Part shown: positions 9,282-17,592 of the stretch, in pieces
Layout: every line of letters begins with the position of its first letter
Numbering within the stretch: the stretch's first letter is position 1
Origin: Marinobacterium aestuarii
GTDB lineage: Bacteria; Pseudomonadota; Gammaproteobacteria; Pseudomonadales; Balneatricaceae
Assembly: GCF_001651805.1 (NCBI RefSeq)
Contig: NZ_CP015839.1
Coordinates: 1,736,001-1,800,000 of the forward strand
Length of the DNA stretch: 64,000 bases
Direction of reading: 5' to 3'
The notes under the pieces: generated by a model
What the model was told of the DNA's origin: nothing
Database searches by the model: none
Seen by the model: only the letters and a program-made list of their open reading frames with translations
Position numbers and translations under genes: made by a program

Positions 9282-9974
9282 ATGACTCAATCCTCCCCCA
9301 AAGCCGTGGTGTTGCTGTCCGGCGGTCTTGATTCGGCCACAGTGCTGGCGATGGCGCTCGATCAGGGTTACGACTGCCATGTGCTGAGTTTTGACTATGG
9401 TCAGCGTTCGCAGACCGAACTGAATGCCGCCCGTGCTGTTGTCAGTGCTCTGGGTGTAAGCGCGCACAAGCACAAGGTTGTTCGTTTGCATCTGGAGGAC
9501 TTTGGCGGCTCCGCGCTGACCGATCATTCGATCGATGTGCCGGAGCAGGACGCTGAGGGTGAGATTCCGGTGACCTATGTGCCGGCGCGCAATACGGTGT
9601 TTCTCTCCCTGGCGCTGGGCTGGGCTGAAGTGCTGGGTGCCAGGGCGTTGTTTATCGGCGTGAACGCGGTGGATTACTCCGGTTACCCCGACTGCCGGCC
9701 GGAGTTCATCGCGGCTTTTGAATCCATGGCCAACCTCGCCACCAAGGCGGGTGTCAGCGGTCAGCCATTTCGTATCGAGACACCGCTGATGAGTCTGACC
9801 AAGTCGGATATCATTGTCGAAGGTCAGCGGCTGGGGCTGGACTACGGTTTGACGGTGTCCTGCTATCAGGCCGATGATCAGGGGCGGGCCTGTGGCGTCT
9901 GTGACAGCTGCCGTTTGCGTGCCAAAGGCTTTGCCGATGCCGGTGTTGAGGATCCGACCCGCTATCAGGCATAA
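9282..9974 (+). CDS. queC: 7-cyano-7-deazaguanine synthase QueC
   Basis: QueC makes preQ0 from 7-carboxy-7-deazaguanine, using ATP and ammonia, on the way to queuosine in tRNA. The chosen ATG gives [22 protein letters not shown], with the PP-loop SGGLDS near residues 12-17. A zinc site of four cysteines closes the protein ([20 protein letters not shown]). The 231-residue length is normal. In Pseudomonas queE precedes queC; here queC follows cpoB directly after the 9215 hairpin. A tRNA-Lys gene lies 55 bases downstream. Confidence 0.95.
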   Translation: MTQSSPKAVVLLSGGLDSATVLAMALDQGYDCHVLSFDYGQRSQTELNAARAVVSALGVSAHKHKVVRLHLEDFGGSALTDHSIDVPEQDAEGEIPVTYVPARNTVFLSLALGWAEVLGARALFIGVNAVDYSGYPDCRPEFIAAFESMANLATKAGVSGQPFRIETPLMSLTKSDIIVEGQRLGLDYGLTVSCYQADDQGRACGVCDSCRLRAKGFADAGVEDPTRYQA

Positions 9975-9989
9975 AAGTGGGTTCAGGGG

Positions 9990-10017
9990 TTGCATCGACG
10001 CTGAAAGTCTTTAGAAT
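9990..10017 (+). promoter_or_regulatory. Sigma-70-type promoter for tRNA-Lys
   Basis: A -35 box TTGCAT (9990-9995) and a -10 box TAGAAT (10012-10017) are separated by 16 bases. A GC-rich discriminator (GCGCAGCC) follows, as expected for a stringently controlled stable-RNA promoter. The mature tRNA begins 13 bases after the -10. Confidence 0.7.
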
Positions 10018-10029
10018 GCGCAGCCCATC

Positions 10030-10105
10030 GGGTCGTTAGCTCAGTTGGTAGAGCAGTTGGCTTTTAACCAATTGGTCATAGGTTCGAATCCTATACGACC
10101 CACCA
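10030..10105 (+). tRNA. tRNA-Lys (anticodon UUU)
   Basis: The 76-base gene folds into a full cloverleaf: acceptor stem GGGTCGT/ACGACCC, D-arm GCTC...GAGC, anticodon loop CTTTTAA giving UUU, and T-loop TTCGAAT. The 3' CCA is encoded in the DNA. It lies between queC and nadA, the same position as in Pseudomonas aeruginosa. Confidence 0.98.
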
Positions 10106-10112
10106 CATTCGA

Positions 10113-10147
10113 AAAAAGAGGGAGCACTTGTTGCTCCCTCTTTTTTT
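10113..10147 (+). terminator. Intrinsic terminator of tRNA-Lys
   Basis: A perfect stem GAGGGAGCA / TGCTCCCTC (about 10118-10126 and 10132-10140) has a short loop and is followed by eight T residues. An A run on its left means it could work on both strands. Confidence 0.92.
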
Positions 10148-10367
10148 GTCGGTTTGCTTTGTGCGCGTTGGTTTTATGTCAGTTGGGCGCGTTCGCGTAT
10201 ATTTTGGCCGTTATCAGTGTGTCAGGGCTTGCAGTCGCGCAAGCTCGGCACAATGAATAGGTAATCGGGTCAAAGACAGTGACGGCGACCGCTGGCGCAG
10301 AACTGTGGTATTATTCTGCGCCTCGAAATTCACATCGGGTTTGTTGCCCCAATTTTGACAGACTGAC

Positions 10368-11429
10368 ATGACGCCTATGTTGAGCAAGCAGGACATCTCC
10401 GAGCGCATCCTGGTGCAGGAGCACTTAGCCAAAGAACATCTGCCGGACGACATGAGTCGGGCGGATGTCGAGCGCTATAAAGCGCGTATCAAGGCATTGC
10501 TGAAAGAAAAGAATGCCTGCCTGGTGGCGCACTATTATACCGAAGCGATTATCCAGGAGCTGGCCGAAGAAACCGGCGGCTGTGTCGCTGACTCGCTGGA
10601 AATGGCGCGCTTTGGCAATGCCCGCCCGGAAACCACGCTGCTGGTAGCCGGTGTGCGTTTCATGGGTGAAACGGCGAAGATCCTGAGCCCGGAAAAGCGC
10701 ATTCTTATGCCGACCCTTGAGGCGACCTGTTCGCTGGATATTGGTTGTCCAGCGCCTGAGTTCACCGCCTTCTGTGATGCGCATCCGGACTACGAGGTTG
10801 TGGTGTATGCCAACACCTCCGCTGCGGTCAAGGCGCGGGCCGACTGGGTCGTGACCTCCAGCATTGCGCTGGATGTGGTTGAGCATCTGGCGGATCAGGG
10901 CAAGAAAATTATCTGGGCGCCGGACAAGCATTTGGGCGCCTATGTACAGAAGCAGACGGGCATCGAAATGCTGATGTGGGATGGCGCCTGCATCGTGCAC
11001 GAAGAGTTCAAGGCCAAGGGGCTGCTGGATCTGAAGCAGGTGTACCCCGATGCCGCCATTCTGGTGCACCCGGAATCGCCGGCGTCAGTGATCGAGCTGG
11101 CTGATGCGGTGGGGTCAACCTCCCAGCTGATCAAGGCGGCAGCCGAGCTGCCAAACCGTGAGCTGATAGTGGCGACCGACCGCGGTATCTTCTACAAGAT
11201 GCAGCAGGCAGCACCGGACAAGGTGTTTATCGAAGCGCCGACCGGCGGCAGTGGCGCGACCTGTCGCAGCTGTGCGCACTGTCCCTGGATGGCGCTGAAC
11301 GGTCTTGAGAATATGGTGACGGCGCTGGAAGAGGGTCGTGATGAAGTGCTGGTCGATGCATCTCTGATTGCTGCGGCGCGCCGACCGCTGCAGCGCATGC
11401 TGGATTTCTCCGCTGCGCTCAAGGGGTAG
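10368..11429 (+). CDS. nadA: Quinolinate synthase NadA
   Basis: NadA is the [4Fe-4S] enzyme that condenses iminoaspartate with dihydroxyacetone phosphate to quinolinate, the first committed NAD precursor. The 353-residue product has [21 protein letters not shown] near the substrate site, and cluster cysteines that include the C-terminal [10 protein letters not shown]. Length and order match the long NadA type of gammaproteobacteria. It begins at ATG 10368, about 220 bases after the tRNA terminator. A TATTAT at 10309-10314 could be its -10 box, but I saw no good -35. Confidence 0.97.
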   Translation: MTPMLSKQDISERILVQEHLAKEHLPDDMSRADVERYKARIKALLKEKNACLVAHYYTEAIIQELAEETGGCVADSLEMARFGNARPETTLLVAGVRFMGETAKILSPEKRILMPTLEATCSLDIGCPAPEFTAFCDAHPDYEVVVYANTSAAVKARADWVVTSSIALDVVEHLADQGKKIIWAPDKHLGAYVQKQTGIEMLMWDGACIVHEEFKAKGLLDLKQVYPDAAILVHPESPASVIELADAVGSTSQLIKAAAELPNRELIVATDRGIFYKMQQAAPDKVFIEAPTGGSGATCRSCAHCPWMALNGLENMVTALEEGRDEVLVDASLIAAARRPLQRMLDFSAALKG

Positions 11430-11438
11430 AGCGTTTTG

Positions 11439-11456
11439 CCGGGGCCTGCGCCCCGG
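11439..11456. terminator. GC-rich hairpin just after nadA
   Basis: The stem CCGGGGC / GCCCCGG has a four-base loop and begins ten bases after the nadA stop. There is no T-run, so it may act together with the better terminator at 11531. Confidence 0.45.
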
Positions 11457-11530
11457 TCGCCTGTCACCCCTTTCACAGGCAAGCTATAGGCCAGAAACTG
11501 TCCCCTCAGGGTGGTTCGGCACTTTCTCTG

Positions 11531-11554
11531 ATCCCGGCGCCCGCCGGGATTTTT
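11531..11554 (+). terminator. Intrinsic terminator between convergent nadA and the M48 protease gene
   Basis: The stem ATCCCGGC (11531-11538) and GCCGGGAT (11543-11550) is followed by TTTT. It lies in the short convergent intergenic space. Confidence 0.8.
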
Positions 11555-11575
11555 AGTGTCTGCCTTTCCTTGGTA

Positions 11576-13018
11576 TCAAAAATCCATTTTCAGGTTTTCA
11601 CGCAGCTGCTCGGCATCCGTCTTGTAGGCTTGCAGTCGCGCGCGGTCTGACTCGGACAGCATCTTTTCCTTCAAGGCAAAATCCACCTGGCGTAGCGCCT
11701 TGTCGACGTCTGCCGTGCGCAGAAAATATTCAATGCGGGCTTCGTGTACGCGCAGAATCTGCTGTTCCAGGCCATAGGTCTCGGCGAGGTTGAAGCGGCT
11801 GTCGATATCGTTGGGGTGGCGCCTGAGCAGCGACTCGTACAGCTGGGCAGCCCGGGCGGGCTGCTCCATGTCCTGCAGCAGGCGGGCGTAGGTTTTCTGC
11901 ACCGGCAGGTTGTTGGGATAGAGCTGATTCAGTTCGCTGAGGATCTGCTCGGCTTCACTGTCGCGCTTGGCTGCGTGCAGGATTTCGGCGCGGCTGATGC
12001 GCACATAAAGATGCTGTTGCCAGCTACTATCCAGGCTGTCGAGTGCCTTGAGGGCTTTGGCGTGATCGCCGTTAGCGCTCGCGGCCATTGCCATGCCGTA
12101 GTAGTCGCGGCTGCTGCCGCTGTTCTGTGCCGCCGCTTCGAAACTGGCCAGGATGGCGCCCGGGCGGTCGGCGTAATGCACCTGCAGGCGGGTGCGGGCG
12201 ATATCAAATTCGGGGCTCTGACGCTGCGTACTCGGCATCGGCAGCTGGGCGGCGCGGTTGAGGGAGTCGGCGATGCGGGACTGGGTCACCGGGTGGGTGA
12301 GCAGAAACTCAGGTGGACGGTCGCCGTAAAAGCGCATCGAACGTTGCATGCGCTCAAACATGCGCGGCATGGCGCCGGGGTCTATGTCGGATGCTGCCAG
12401 TGTGGCCATGCCAAGGCGATCGGCTTCCTGCTCGTTCTGGCGGCTGAATGAGAGTCGTGCCAGCTCGCTGGCACCCAGGGTTGAGCTCAGCGCTGCGGCG
12501 CCCGCCTGGGCGTCGGCCGCAGCGACCAGGATGCTGCCCAGCACTGCAGCCATCATGAAGGGGCGATTGCGGCGCTCTTCTTCCAGTTGCTGGGCAAAAT
12601 GGCGTTGGCTGAGATGCGCCAGTTCGTGCGCCAGCACGGAAGCGAGTTCGTCTTCCGCCTCGGCCGACAGCAGCAGGCCGCCATGCACGCCGACGATGCC
12701 GCCTGGCACTGCAAAGGCGTTGAGTGTCGGGTTGTCGACGGTGATCAGCTCAAGCTGCGGCTGTTGCAGTGCGCTGTTGGCGGCCAGCTTCCACAGCAGG
12801 TCTTCCAGATAGCTGTAGACGACAGGGTCTTCGAGCAGCTTGGCGCGCCCGCGCAGCATCCGTCCCCAGGTGTCGCCCAGGCGTGCCTCCTGCGACAGTG
12901 AAACGATGGATGAAGAGGTGTCGCCGATGGTTGGCAGGTTCTGCGCAGCCTGGGTTAGCGGCGGCAGGGACAGCAGTAGCCCCAGCAGCAGAGGGGGCAG
13001 TTTTTTGGGCGCTAGCAT
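11576..13018 (-). CDS. bepA: Periplasmic M48 metalloprotease with TPR domain, BepA-like
   Basis: BepA-type proteins degrade or chaperone stalled outer-membrane proteins such as LptD. The 480-residue product has a signal peptide (LLLGLLLSLPPLTQA). The zinc motif HELAH has H131, E132 and H135, the third ligand is probably E198 in NEQEADRLG, and C-terminal TPR-like helices run from about 290 to 470. The start is taken at 13018 because AAGGA lies just upstream; a TTG at 13036 is weaker. P. aeruginosa has the same gene between nadA and a TusA-like gene. Assignment to BepA is by architecture. Confidence 0.88.
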   Translation of the reverse strand: MLAPKKLPPLLLGLLLSLPPLTQAAQNLPTIGDTSSSIVSLSQEARLGDTWGRMLRGRAKLLEDPVVYSYLEDLLWKLAANSALQQPQLELITVDNPTLNAFAVPGGIVGVHGGLLLSAEAEDELASVLAHELAHLSQRHFAQQLEEERRNRPFMMAAVLGSILVAAADAQAGAAALSSTLGASELARLSFSRQNEQEADRLGMATLAASDIDPGAMPRMFERMQRSMRFYGDRPPEFLLTHPVTQSRIADSLNRAAQLPMPSTQRQSPEFDIARTRLQVHYADRPGAILASFEAAAQNSGSSRDYYGMAMAASANGDHAKALKALDSLDSSWQQHLYVRISRAEILHAAKRDSEAEQILSELNQLYPNNLPVQKTYARLLQDMEQPARAAQLYESLLRRHPNDIDSRFNLAETYGLEQQILRVHEARIEYFLRTADVDKALRQVDFALKEKMLSESDRARLQAYKTDAEQLRENLKMDF

Positions 13019-13108
13019 GGGTTTCCTTATCATCAATCGCTGACGATTATCGTACAGAGCTTTATGCTAATATCCAGCTTCCCAAGCGACCCGGCAAGAG
13101 GGGTAATC

Positions 13109-13345
13109 ATGGTAAGCGGTGAATTCGATCAGGTACTTGATGCCAGTGGGCTGAATTGCCCGCTGCCGTTGCTCAAGGCCAAGCAGGCACTGAACCGGCT
13201 GCAAAGCGGTGCTGTGTTAAAGGTCATTGCGACCGATGCGGGATCGGTGCGGGACTTCAAGGCATACACCGATCAGTGTGACCATGAGCTGTTGCAATCG
13301 TTCACCGAGGACGAGCGTTACATTTACATTATCCGGCGCTCCTAG
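13109..13345 (+). CDS. TusA-family sulfur carrier (PA1006-like)
   Basis: This small protein of about 78 residues begins at ATG 13109, with AAGAGGGG five bases upstream; an ATG at 13064 is less likely. It has the TusA/SirA fold signature LDASGLNCPLPLLKAKQAL, with the reactive cysteine C17 in a CPxP motif. TusA proteins relay persulfide sulfur. The syntenic P. aeruginosa protein (PA1006) is persulfide-modified and has been linked to molybdenum homeostasis and nitrate respiration. It diverges from the protease gene and runs into the permease gene after 16 bases. Confidence 0.85.
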   Translation: MVSGEFDQVLDASGLNCPLPLLKAKQALNRLQSGAVLKVIATDAGSVRDFKAYTDQCDHELLQSFTEDERYIYIIRRS

Positions 13346-13361
13346 CCTGCAGAGATTCTAT

Positions 13362-14453
13362 ATGCGCAAGATTTTCGGTAAATGGATTGATCGGTATTTC
13401 TCTGACGAAGAGGCCCTGTTGCTGTTTGTGCTGCTGGCGGTGGGCCTGACGGTCATTATTACCCTGGGGCAGCCGCTGGCGCCGGTGTTTGCCGGCATAG
13501 TGCTGGCGTTTCTGATGCAGGGCTCGGTGGACTGGCTGGTCTCCCGAGGGCTGAGTCATCTGCCGGCGGTGGTGTTGGTGTTTGCGGCCTTTGTCGGTTT
13601 CTTTCTGGCGTTGCTGTTGTTTGTCATGCCGCTGGCCTGGAAGCAGCTCGTCACCCTGTTTAACGAGTTGCCGCGCATGGTGTCCCATGTGCAGTCGTTG
13701 TTGTTGCTGTTACCGCAGAAATACCCCGACTTTATTTCCGAGTCCCAGGTGCGTGAGCTGATCCAGCTGGCGACCACTGAGCTCAGCCAGGCCGGACAGT
13801 GGGTGCTGACCTTCTCGCTCAACTCCCTGGGTAATCTGGTGGCGCTGCTGATTTACGTGGTGCTGGTGCCTATCCTGGTGTTTTTCTTTCTCAAGGATGG
13901 TCGCAAGCTGGTGGGTTGGTGGGCGTCATTCCTGCCGGAGCGCCGTTACATGATGACCAAGGTGTGGCGCGAAATGGATGATCAGATCGCCAACTACATT
14001 CGTGGCAAGGCGCTGGAAATCCTTATCGTTGGCACTGTGACTTTTGTGGCGCTGGCGTTTCTTGGGGTGAATTACGCGGCGCTGCTGGGCATTATTGTCG
14101 GCTTCTCGGTGCTGGTGCCCTATATAGGTGCCGCACTGGTGACCCTGCCGGTAGCGCTGATTGGCTTCTTCCAGTTTGGCTGGGGCCCTGAGTTCATGTG
14201 GCTGATGGTGGCCTACGGCATCATTCAGGCGCTGGATGGCAACGTGCTGGTGCCGCTGCTGTTTTCGGAAGCGGTGAATCTGCACCCGGTGTCGATCATA
14301 GTCGCGGTGCTGATATTTGGCAGTTTGTGGGGTTTCTGGGGCGTGTTCTTCGCCATTCCGCTGGCGACGCTGGTGAAGGCTATTCTGAATGCCTGGCCGG
14401 GCAGTCAGAATCAGGTGGCGACGCTGCCCGGTGATGGTCAGCCACAGCCTTAG
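13362..14453 (+). CDS. AI-2E/PerM-family inner-membrane transporter
   Basis: The 363-residue product starts at ATG 13362 and has a hydrophobic profile with about eight membrane spans. The family-typical conserved segments are present: LGNLVALLIYVVLVPILVFFFL, ANYIRGKALEILIVG and VLVPYIGA. Its tail LHPVSIIVAVLIFGSLWGFWGVFFAIPLA is the most conserved PerM region. Substrates of this family are diverse and mostly unknown, so transport of AI-2 should not be assumed. Synteny with P. aeruginosa (nadA, M48, tusA-like, perM, bcp, dapA) is complete. Confidence 0.85.
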   Translation: MRKIFGKWIDRYFSDEEALLLFVLLAVGLTVIITLGQPLAPVFAGIVLAFLMQGSVDWLVSRGLSHLPAVVLVFAAFVGFFLALLLFVMPLAWKQLVTLFNELPRMVSHVQSLLLLLPQKYPDFISESQVRELIQLATTELSQAGQWVLTFSLNSLGNLVALLIYVVLVPILVFFFLKDGRKLVGWWASFLPERRYMMTKVWREMDDQIANYIRGKALEILIVGTVTFVALAFLGVNYAALLGIIVGFSVLVPYIGAALVTLPVALIGFFQFGWGPEFMWLMVAYGIIQALDGNVLVPLLFSEAVNLHPVSIIVAVLIFGSLWGFWGVFFAIPLATLVKAILNAWPGSQNQVATLPGDGQPQP

Positions 14454-14471
14454 AGAAGCAGTCCTGGCTGG

Positions 14472-14499
14472 GACAGGGCGCCTGCGCGGGCGCCCTGTC
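14472..14499. terminator. Shared hairpin between convergent perM-like and bcp genes
   Basis: A perfect 11-base stem, GACAGGGCGCC (14472-14482) and GGCGCCCTGTC (14489-14499), with a six-base loop. No strong T-run follows on either strand. Confidence 0.55.
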
Positions 14500-14519
14500 G
14501 GGCAGCCCGCGTCTGTGAA

Positions 14520-14987
14520 TCAGAGCGCCTTGACGGCCTCGAGCACGGCGTCGGCGTGGCCGGCGACTTTAACCTTGCGCCATTCGTGGCGCAGCGTGCC
14601 GGTCTTGTCGATCACAAAGGTGCTGCGCTCAATGCCCATGTGCTCTTTGCCGTAGAGTTTCTTGAGCTTGATAACGTCAAACAGGCCGCACAGGCTTTCA
14701 TCACTGTCGCTGATCAGCTCGAACGGAAATGACTGTTTGGCCTTGAAGTTCTCATGGGCACGCAGGCCGTCGCGCGACACGCCGAAAATATCGGTATCCA
14801 GTGCCTGAAATTCAGCATACAGATCGCGAAAGTTCTGGCCTTCGGTGGTGCAGCCGGGAGTGCTGTCCTTGGGGTAGAAATAGATCACCAGGTTGCGACC
14901 GCGCAGGGTGCTGGAGTCGACGGTCAGGCCGCTGGTGGCCTGGGCGCTGAAGTCCGGTACGGGCAGGTCAAGTGATACTTGGCTCAT
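14520..14987 (-). CDS. bcp: Thioredoxin-dependent peroxiredoxin Bcp/PrxQ
   Basis: This 155-residue peroxiredoxin detoxifies hydroperoxides in the cytoplasm. The peroxidatic cysteine is C46 in YPKDSTPGCTTEG. The resolving cysteine found five residues later in E. coli Bcp is absent (Q51 there), so it either works as a 1-Cys type or uses a cysteine further on, such as that in DESLCGLF. The start is ATG 14987, seven bases after AAGGAATC. It is divergent from dapA. Confidence 0.93.
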   Translation of the reverse strand: MSQVSLDLPVPDFSAQATSGLTVDSSTLRGRNLVIYFYPKDSTPGCTTEGQNFRDLYAEFQALDTDIFGVSRDGLRAHENFKAKQSFPFELISDSDESLCGLFDVIKLKKLYGKEHMGIERSTFVIDKTGTLRHEWRKVKVAGHADAVLEAVKAL

Positions 14988-15166
14988 GGGGATTCCTTTA
15001 TGGGTCAAAAAACGGGTACGCTTCGGGCGTGTAAATCGTATAGAATACTGGGCCTTTCTGCGAGATCAAACCCACCGGTGGCTGAGCCTCTGGGGGAATC
15101 CGGTCTCGTTGTACGAGTCTGGTGCGCACAGTACCATAGACCCGAATTTGTCAGATGGAGAAAGTA

Positions 15167-16048
15167 ATGATTACTGGCAGTATTGTTGCGCTCGTTACGC
15201 CGATGCAGATCAACGGAGATGTCGACTGGGACGCTCTGGACAAGGTTATCGACCTGCATCTGGATAACGGCACCGATTCGATCGTGGCCGTCGGGACCAG
15301 CGGCGAGTCCGCAACCCTGGACTGTGACGAGCATTGCCAGGTGATCAAGTACATCATCAAGCGGGTCGCCGGGCGCCTGCCGGTGATTGCTGGCACCGGT
15401 GCCAACTCCACCCGTGAGGCCATCTCCCTGACGCGCCGTGCGGCGGAACTGGGTGCTGCGGCATGTTTGTTGGTAACGCCGTATTACAACAAGCCGACCC
15501 AGGAAGGTCTGTACCAGCACTTCAAGGCCGTCGCTGAGGCCGTGGCCGTGCCACAGATTCTCTACAACGTGCCGGGCCGTACCGCCTGTGACATGAGCAA
15601 CGACACTACACTGCGTCTGGCCGAGATCGATAACATTATCGGTATCAAGGATGCGACCGGCAGCGTCGAGCGTGCCCGTGATCTGGTGGCCCGTGCGCCC
15701 AAGGATTTTGCGATCTACTCCGGTGACGATGCCACGGCGGTCGAGCTGATTCTGGCCGGTGGTCATGGCAATATCTCGGTGACCGCCAATGTGGCGCCGG
15801 CCGAGATGGCCGAGCTGTGCCGTCTGGCACTGGCTGGCGATGCCGATGGCGCCCGTGCGATGCAGAAAAAGCTGATGCCACTGAACACTCAGTTGTTTGT
15901 AGAGTCCAACCCGATTCCGGTGAAATGGGCCCTGTACGAAATGGGTCTGATTGGTCCCGGTATTCGTTTACCACTGACGCTGCTGGCCGAGAGCTGTCAG
16001 CCGATCGTTCGCAATGCGCTGCGCGAGAGCGGCATCATTCAGGGCTGA
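15167..16048 (+). CDS. dapA: 4-hydroxy-tetrahydrodipicolinate synthase DapA
   Basis: DapA condenses pyruvate with aspartate semialdehyde, the branch point to lysine and meso-diaminopimelate for peptidoglycan. The 293-residue protein shows the Schiff-base lysine K161 in GIKDATGS. It also shows Y133 and R138 in LYNVPGRT and the T44/T45 region in GTSGES. ATG 15167 is preceded by GGAGAAAGTA; an ATG at 15155 overlaps the ribosome-binding site and is less likely. bamC follows after seven bases, an arrangement shared with E. coli and Pseudomonas. Confidence 0.96.
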   Translation: MITGSIVALVTPMQINGDVDWDALDKVIDLHLDNGTDSIVAVGTSGESATLDCDEHCQVIKYIIKRVAGRLPVIAGTGANSTREAISLTRRAAELGAAACLLVTPYYNKPTQEGLYQHFKAVAEAVAVPQILYNVPGRTACDMSNDTTLRLAEIDNIIGIKDATGSVERARDLVARAPKDFAIYSGDDATAVELILAGGHGNISVTANVAPAEMAELCRLALAGDADGARAMQKKLMPLNTQLFVESNPIPVKWALYEMGLIGPGIRLPLTLLAESCQPIVRNALRESGIIQG

Positions 16049-16055
16049 ACCCATC

Positions 16056-17447
16056 ATGATGAAGAGTCAAACGCTGACCGGTGCGCTACTGGTTGCCGTC
16101 GCGGGGCTGTCAGGTTGCAGCTACCTGTCCAGCAACCCGCTGTACGGTGAAGAGGGTCTGGTACGCAACCGCTCCCAGGATTACGAAGCCGCCCAGGCGC
16201 AGGCACGGTTGGAGATTCCGCCGCATCTGCAGACCCGTGAGCTGAACGAACAGCTGGTGGTGCCGGTGGTGGGTGATACCGCGACCCTGCGCCAGAATGA
16301 TTTCAAGGTGCCACGGCCTGAGTTCTTCTATGCCGACACCGGCTCCGAGCGTGTGAACCTGTCACGCCTGGGTGACGAAAAAATTATCGTCGTCGATGAG
16401 CCCATCGCCGATGTCTGGCTCAAACTGCAGGATTTCTGGCGTTTCAATGGCATCGAACTGGCCAAGTCCGATCCGCGCCAGGGGCAGATGGAATCCGGCT
16501 GGATTCGTGTCGATGGCAAGGAATACAGTTTTGCCGACCGCTGGATCAAGAAGCTGTCTTTCCAGGACATCGAAACCGATACCCGCAACAAGCTGCGCAT
16601 CAGCCTGAAACCGGATCCGGAAAACTACGCCCGTACCTCCATCCGTATCGATCATGTGGCGTTTCCGTTCAGTCAGCAGGTCGATTCTATCGACTGGAGT
16701 GCTCAGGCCAGCGATGTCGGCTACAAGAGCGACATGATGTTCGACATGCTGCGCTATCTCAGCAAGGCCACGGCCGACTCCAGCGCCCAGAGCCTGCTGG
16801 CACTGCAGCAACGCGAGACGGGGCGCCCGCTGCTGGGGCGTGATTCGCGTGGTAATCCGACGCTGAAGATCGAAACCCCGATTGATAATGCCTGGAAACT
16901 GATTGATGGTGCACTTACGGCGGCGGAGCTGGACGTAGGTACGCGGGATCAGGAGCGCGGCATTTTCTATCTGACCTATACCACCACAACGCCGGTGGAC
17001 GATCCCAAAAAGGCTGGTTTCTTCGAGTGGCTGCACGGCGAGCGTGACGATATCAAGTTTGATACCGGCTTGCTTGAGCGCACCCTGGGCCTTGGCGAGA
17101 CCGATGCCGATAATGGTATCAGCTACAGCGCCAAGACGACCGACCGTCTGGTTGAGGGCGTGGTGGATCAGAGCGATCTGGCGGATCCCGACAACCTGGC
17201 CAACCGTGAAGGCTACAAAATCTGGTTTGCCGGCAAGGTCATCTATGTCTTTGGTGATGATGGCAAGGATGGTGGTCTGAACCGTGAAACCGGCAACTAT
17301 GAATTCGTGGGCCGCTATCAGCTGCGCATGAACCGTACACGCAGCGGCAGCTATTTGAGTGTCAACACGGCTGAAGGCATAGCGGCGCCCGCTCTGGTAG
17401 CAGAAGAAATTCTGTGGAGCGTCAAGGATCACCTGCCCGCAGGCTGA
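16056..17447 (+). CDS. bamC: Outer-membrane assembly lipoprotein BamC (NlpB)
   Basis: BamC is an accessory lipoprotein of the BAM complex that inserts beta-barrels. The product begins MMKSQTLTGALL and has the lipobox LSGC. An unstructured N-terminal stretch that docks BamD follows, and then two helix-grip domains (about 85-215 and 270-460). At about 463 residues it is clearly longer than the E. coli protein (344). The extra length seems to be in the linker and second domain. Context downstream of dapA supports the call. Confidence 0.9.
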   Translation: MMKSQTLTGALLVAVAGLSGCSYLSSNPLYGEEGLVRNRSQDYEAAQAQARLEIPPHLQTRELNEQLVVPVVGDTATLRQNDFKVPRPEFFYADTGSERVNLSRLGDEKIIVVDEPIADVWLKLQDFWRFNGIELAKSDPRQGQMESGWIRVDGKEYSFADRWIKKLSFQDIETDTRNKLRISLKPDPENYARTSIRIDHVAFPFSQQVDSIDWSAQASDVGYKSDMMFDMLRYLSKATADSSAQSLLALQQRETGRPLLGRDSRGNPTLKIETPIDNAWKLIDGALTAAELDVGTRDQERGIFYLTYTTTTPVDDPKKAGFFEWLHGERDDIKFDTGLLERTLGLGETDADNGISYSAKTTDRLVEGVVDQSDLADPDNLANREGYKIWFAGKVIYVFGDDGKDGGLNRETGNYEFVGRYQLRMNRTRSGSYLSVNTAEGIAAPALVAEEILWSVKDHLPAG

Positions 17448-17482
17448 ATCTTGGTGCCTTCAGGGGGCGCTCTCGGTGACGA

Positions 17483-17500
17483 CTCAGGCCTAAGCCTGAG
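17483..17500. repeat. Inverted repeat after bamC
   Basis: CTCAGGC and GCCTGAG flank a four-base CTAA loop. It has no T-run and is followed 20 bases later by a much stronger hairpin. It could be part of a double terminator. Confidence 0.5.
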
Positions 17501-17520
17501 CGATAATTGATGACCGATTA

Positions 17521-17550
17521 ACGACAAAGGGGCTGCGGCCCCTTTGTCGT
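17521..17550 (+). terminator. Strong 13-bp perfect hairpin downstream of bamC
   Basis: ACGACAAAGGGGC (17521-17533) pairs perfectly with GCCCCTTTGTCGT (17538-17550) around a TGCG loop. There is no following U-tract, but stem strength and position suggest a terminator of the dapA-bamC unit. Confidence 0.6.
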
Positions 17551-17592
17551 ATCTGAGCCAAAGAGTGCATTTAAGAACAGGAGTGGGATTCT

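Noticed and set aside
10045-10260. 71-codon frame overlapping the tRNA-Lys gene and its terminator
   Set aside because: It runs through a functional tRNA and a terminator hairpin, so translation is implausible.
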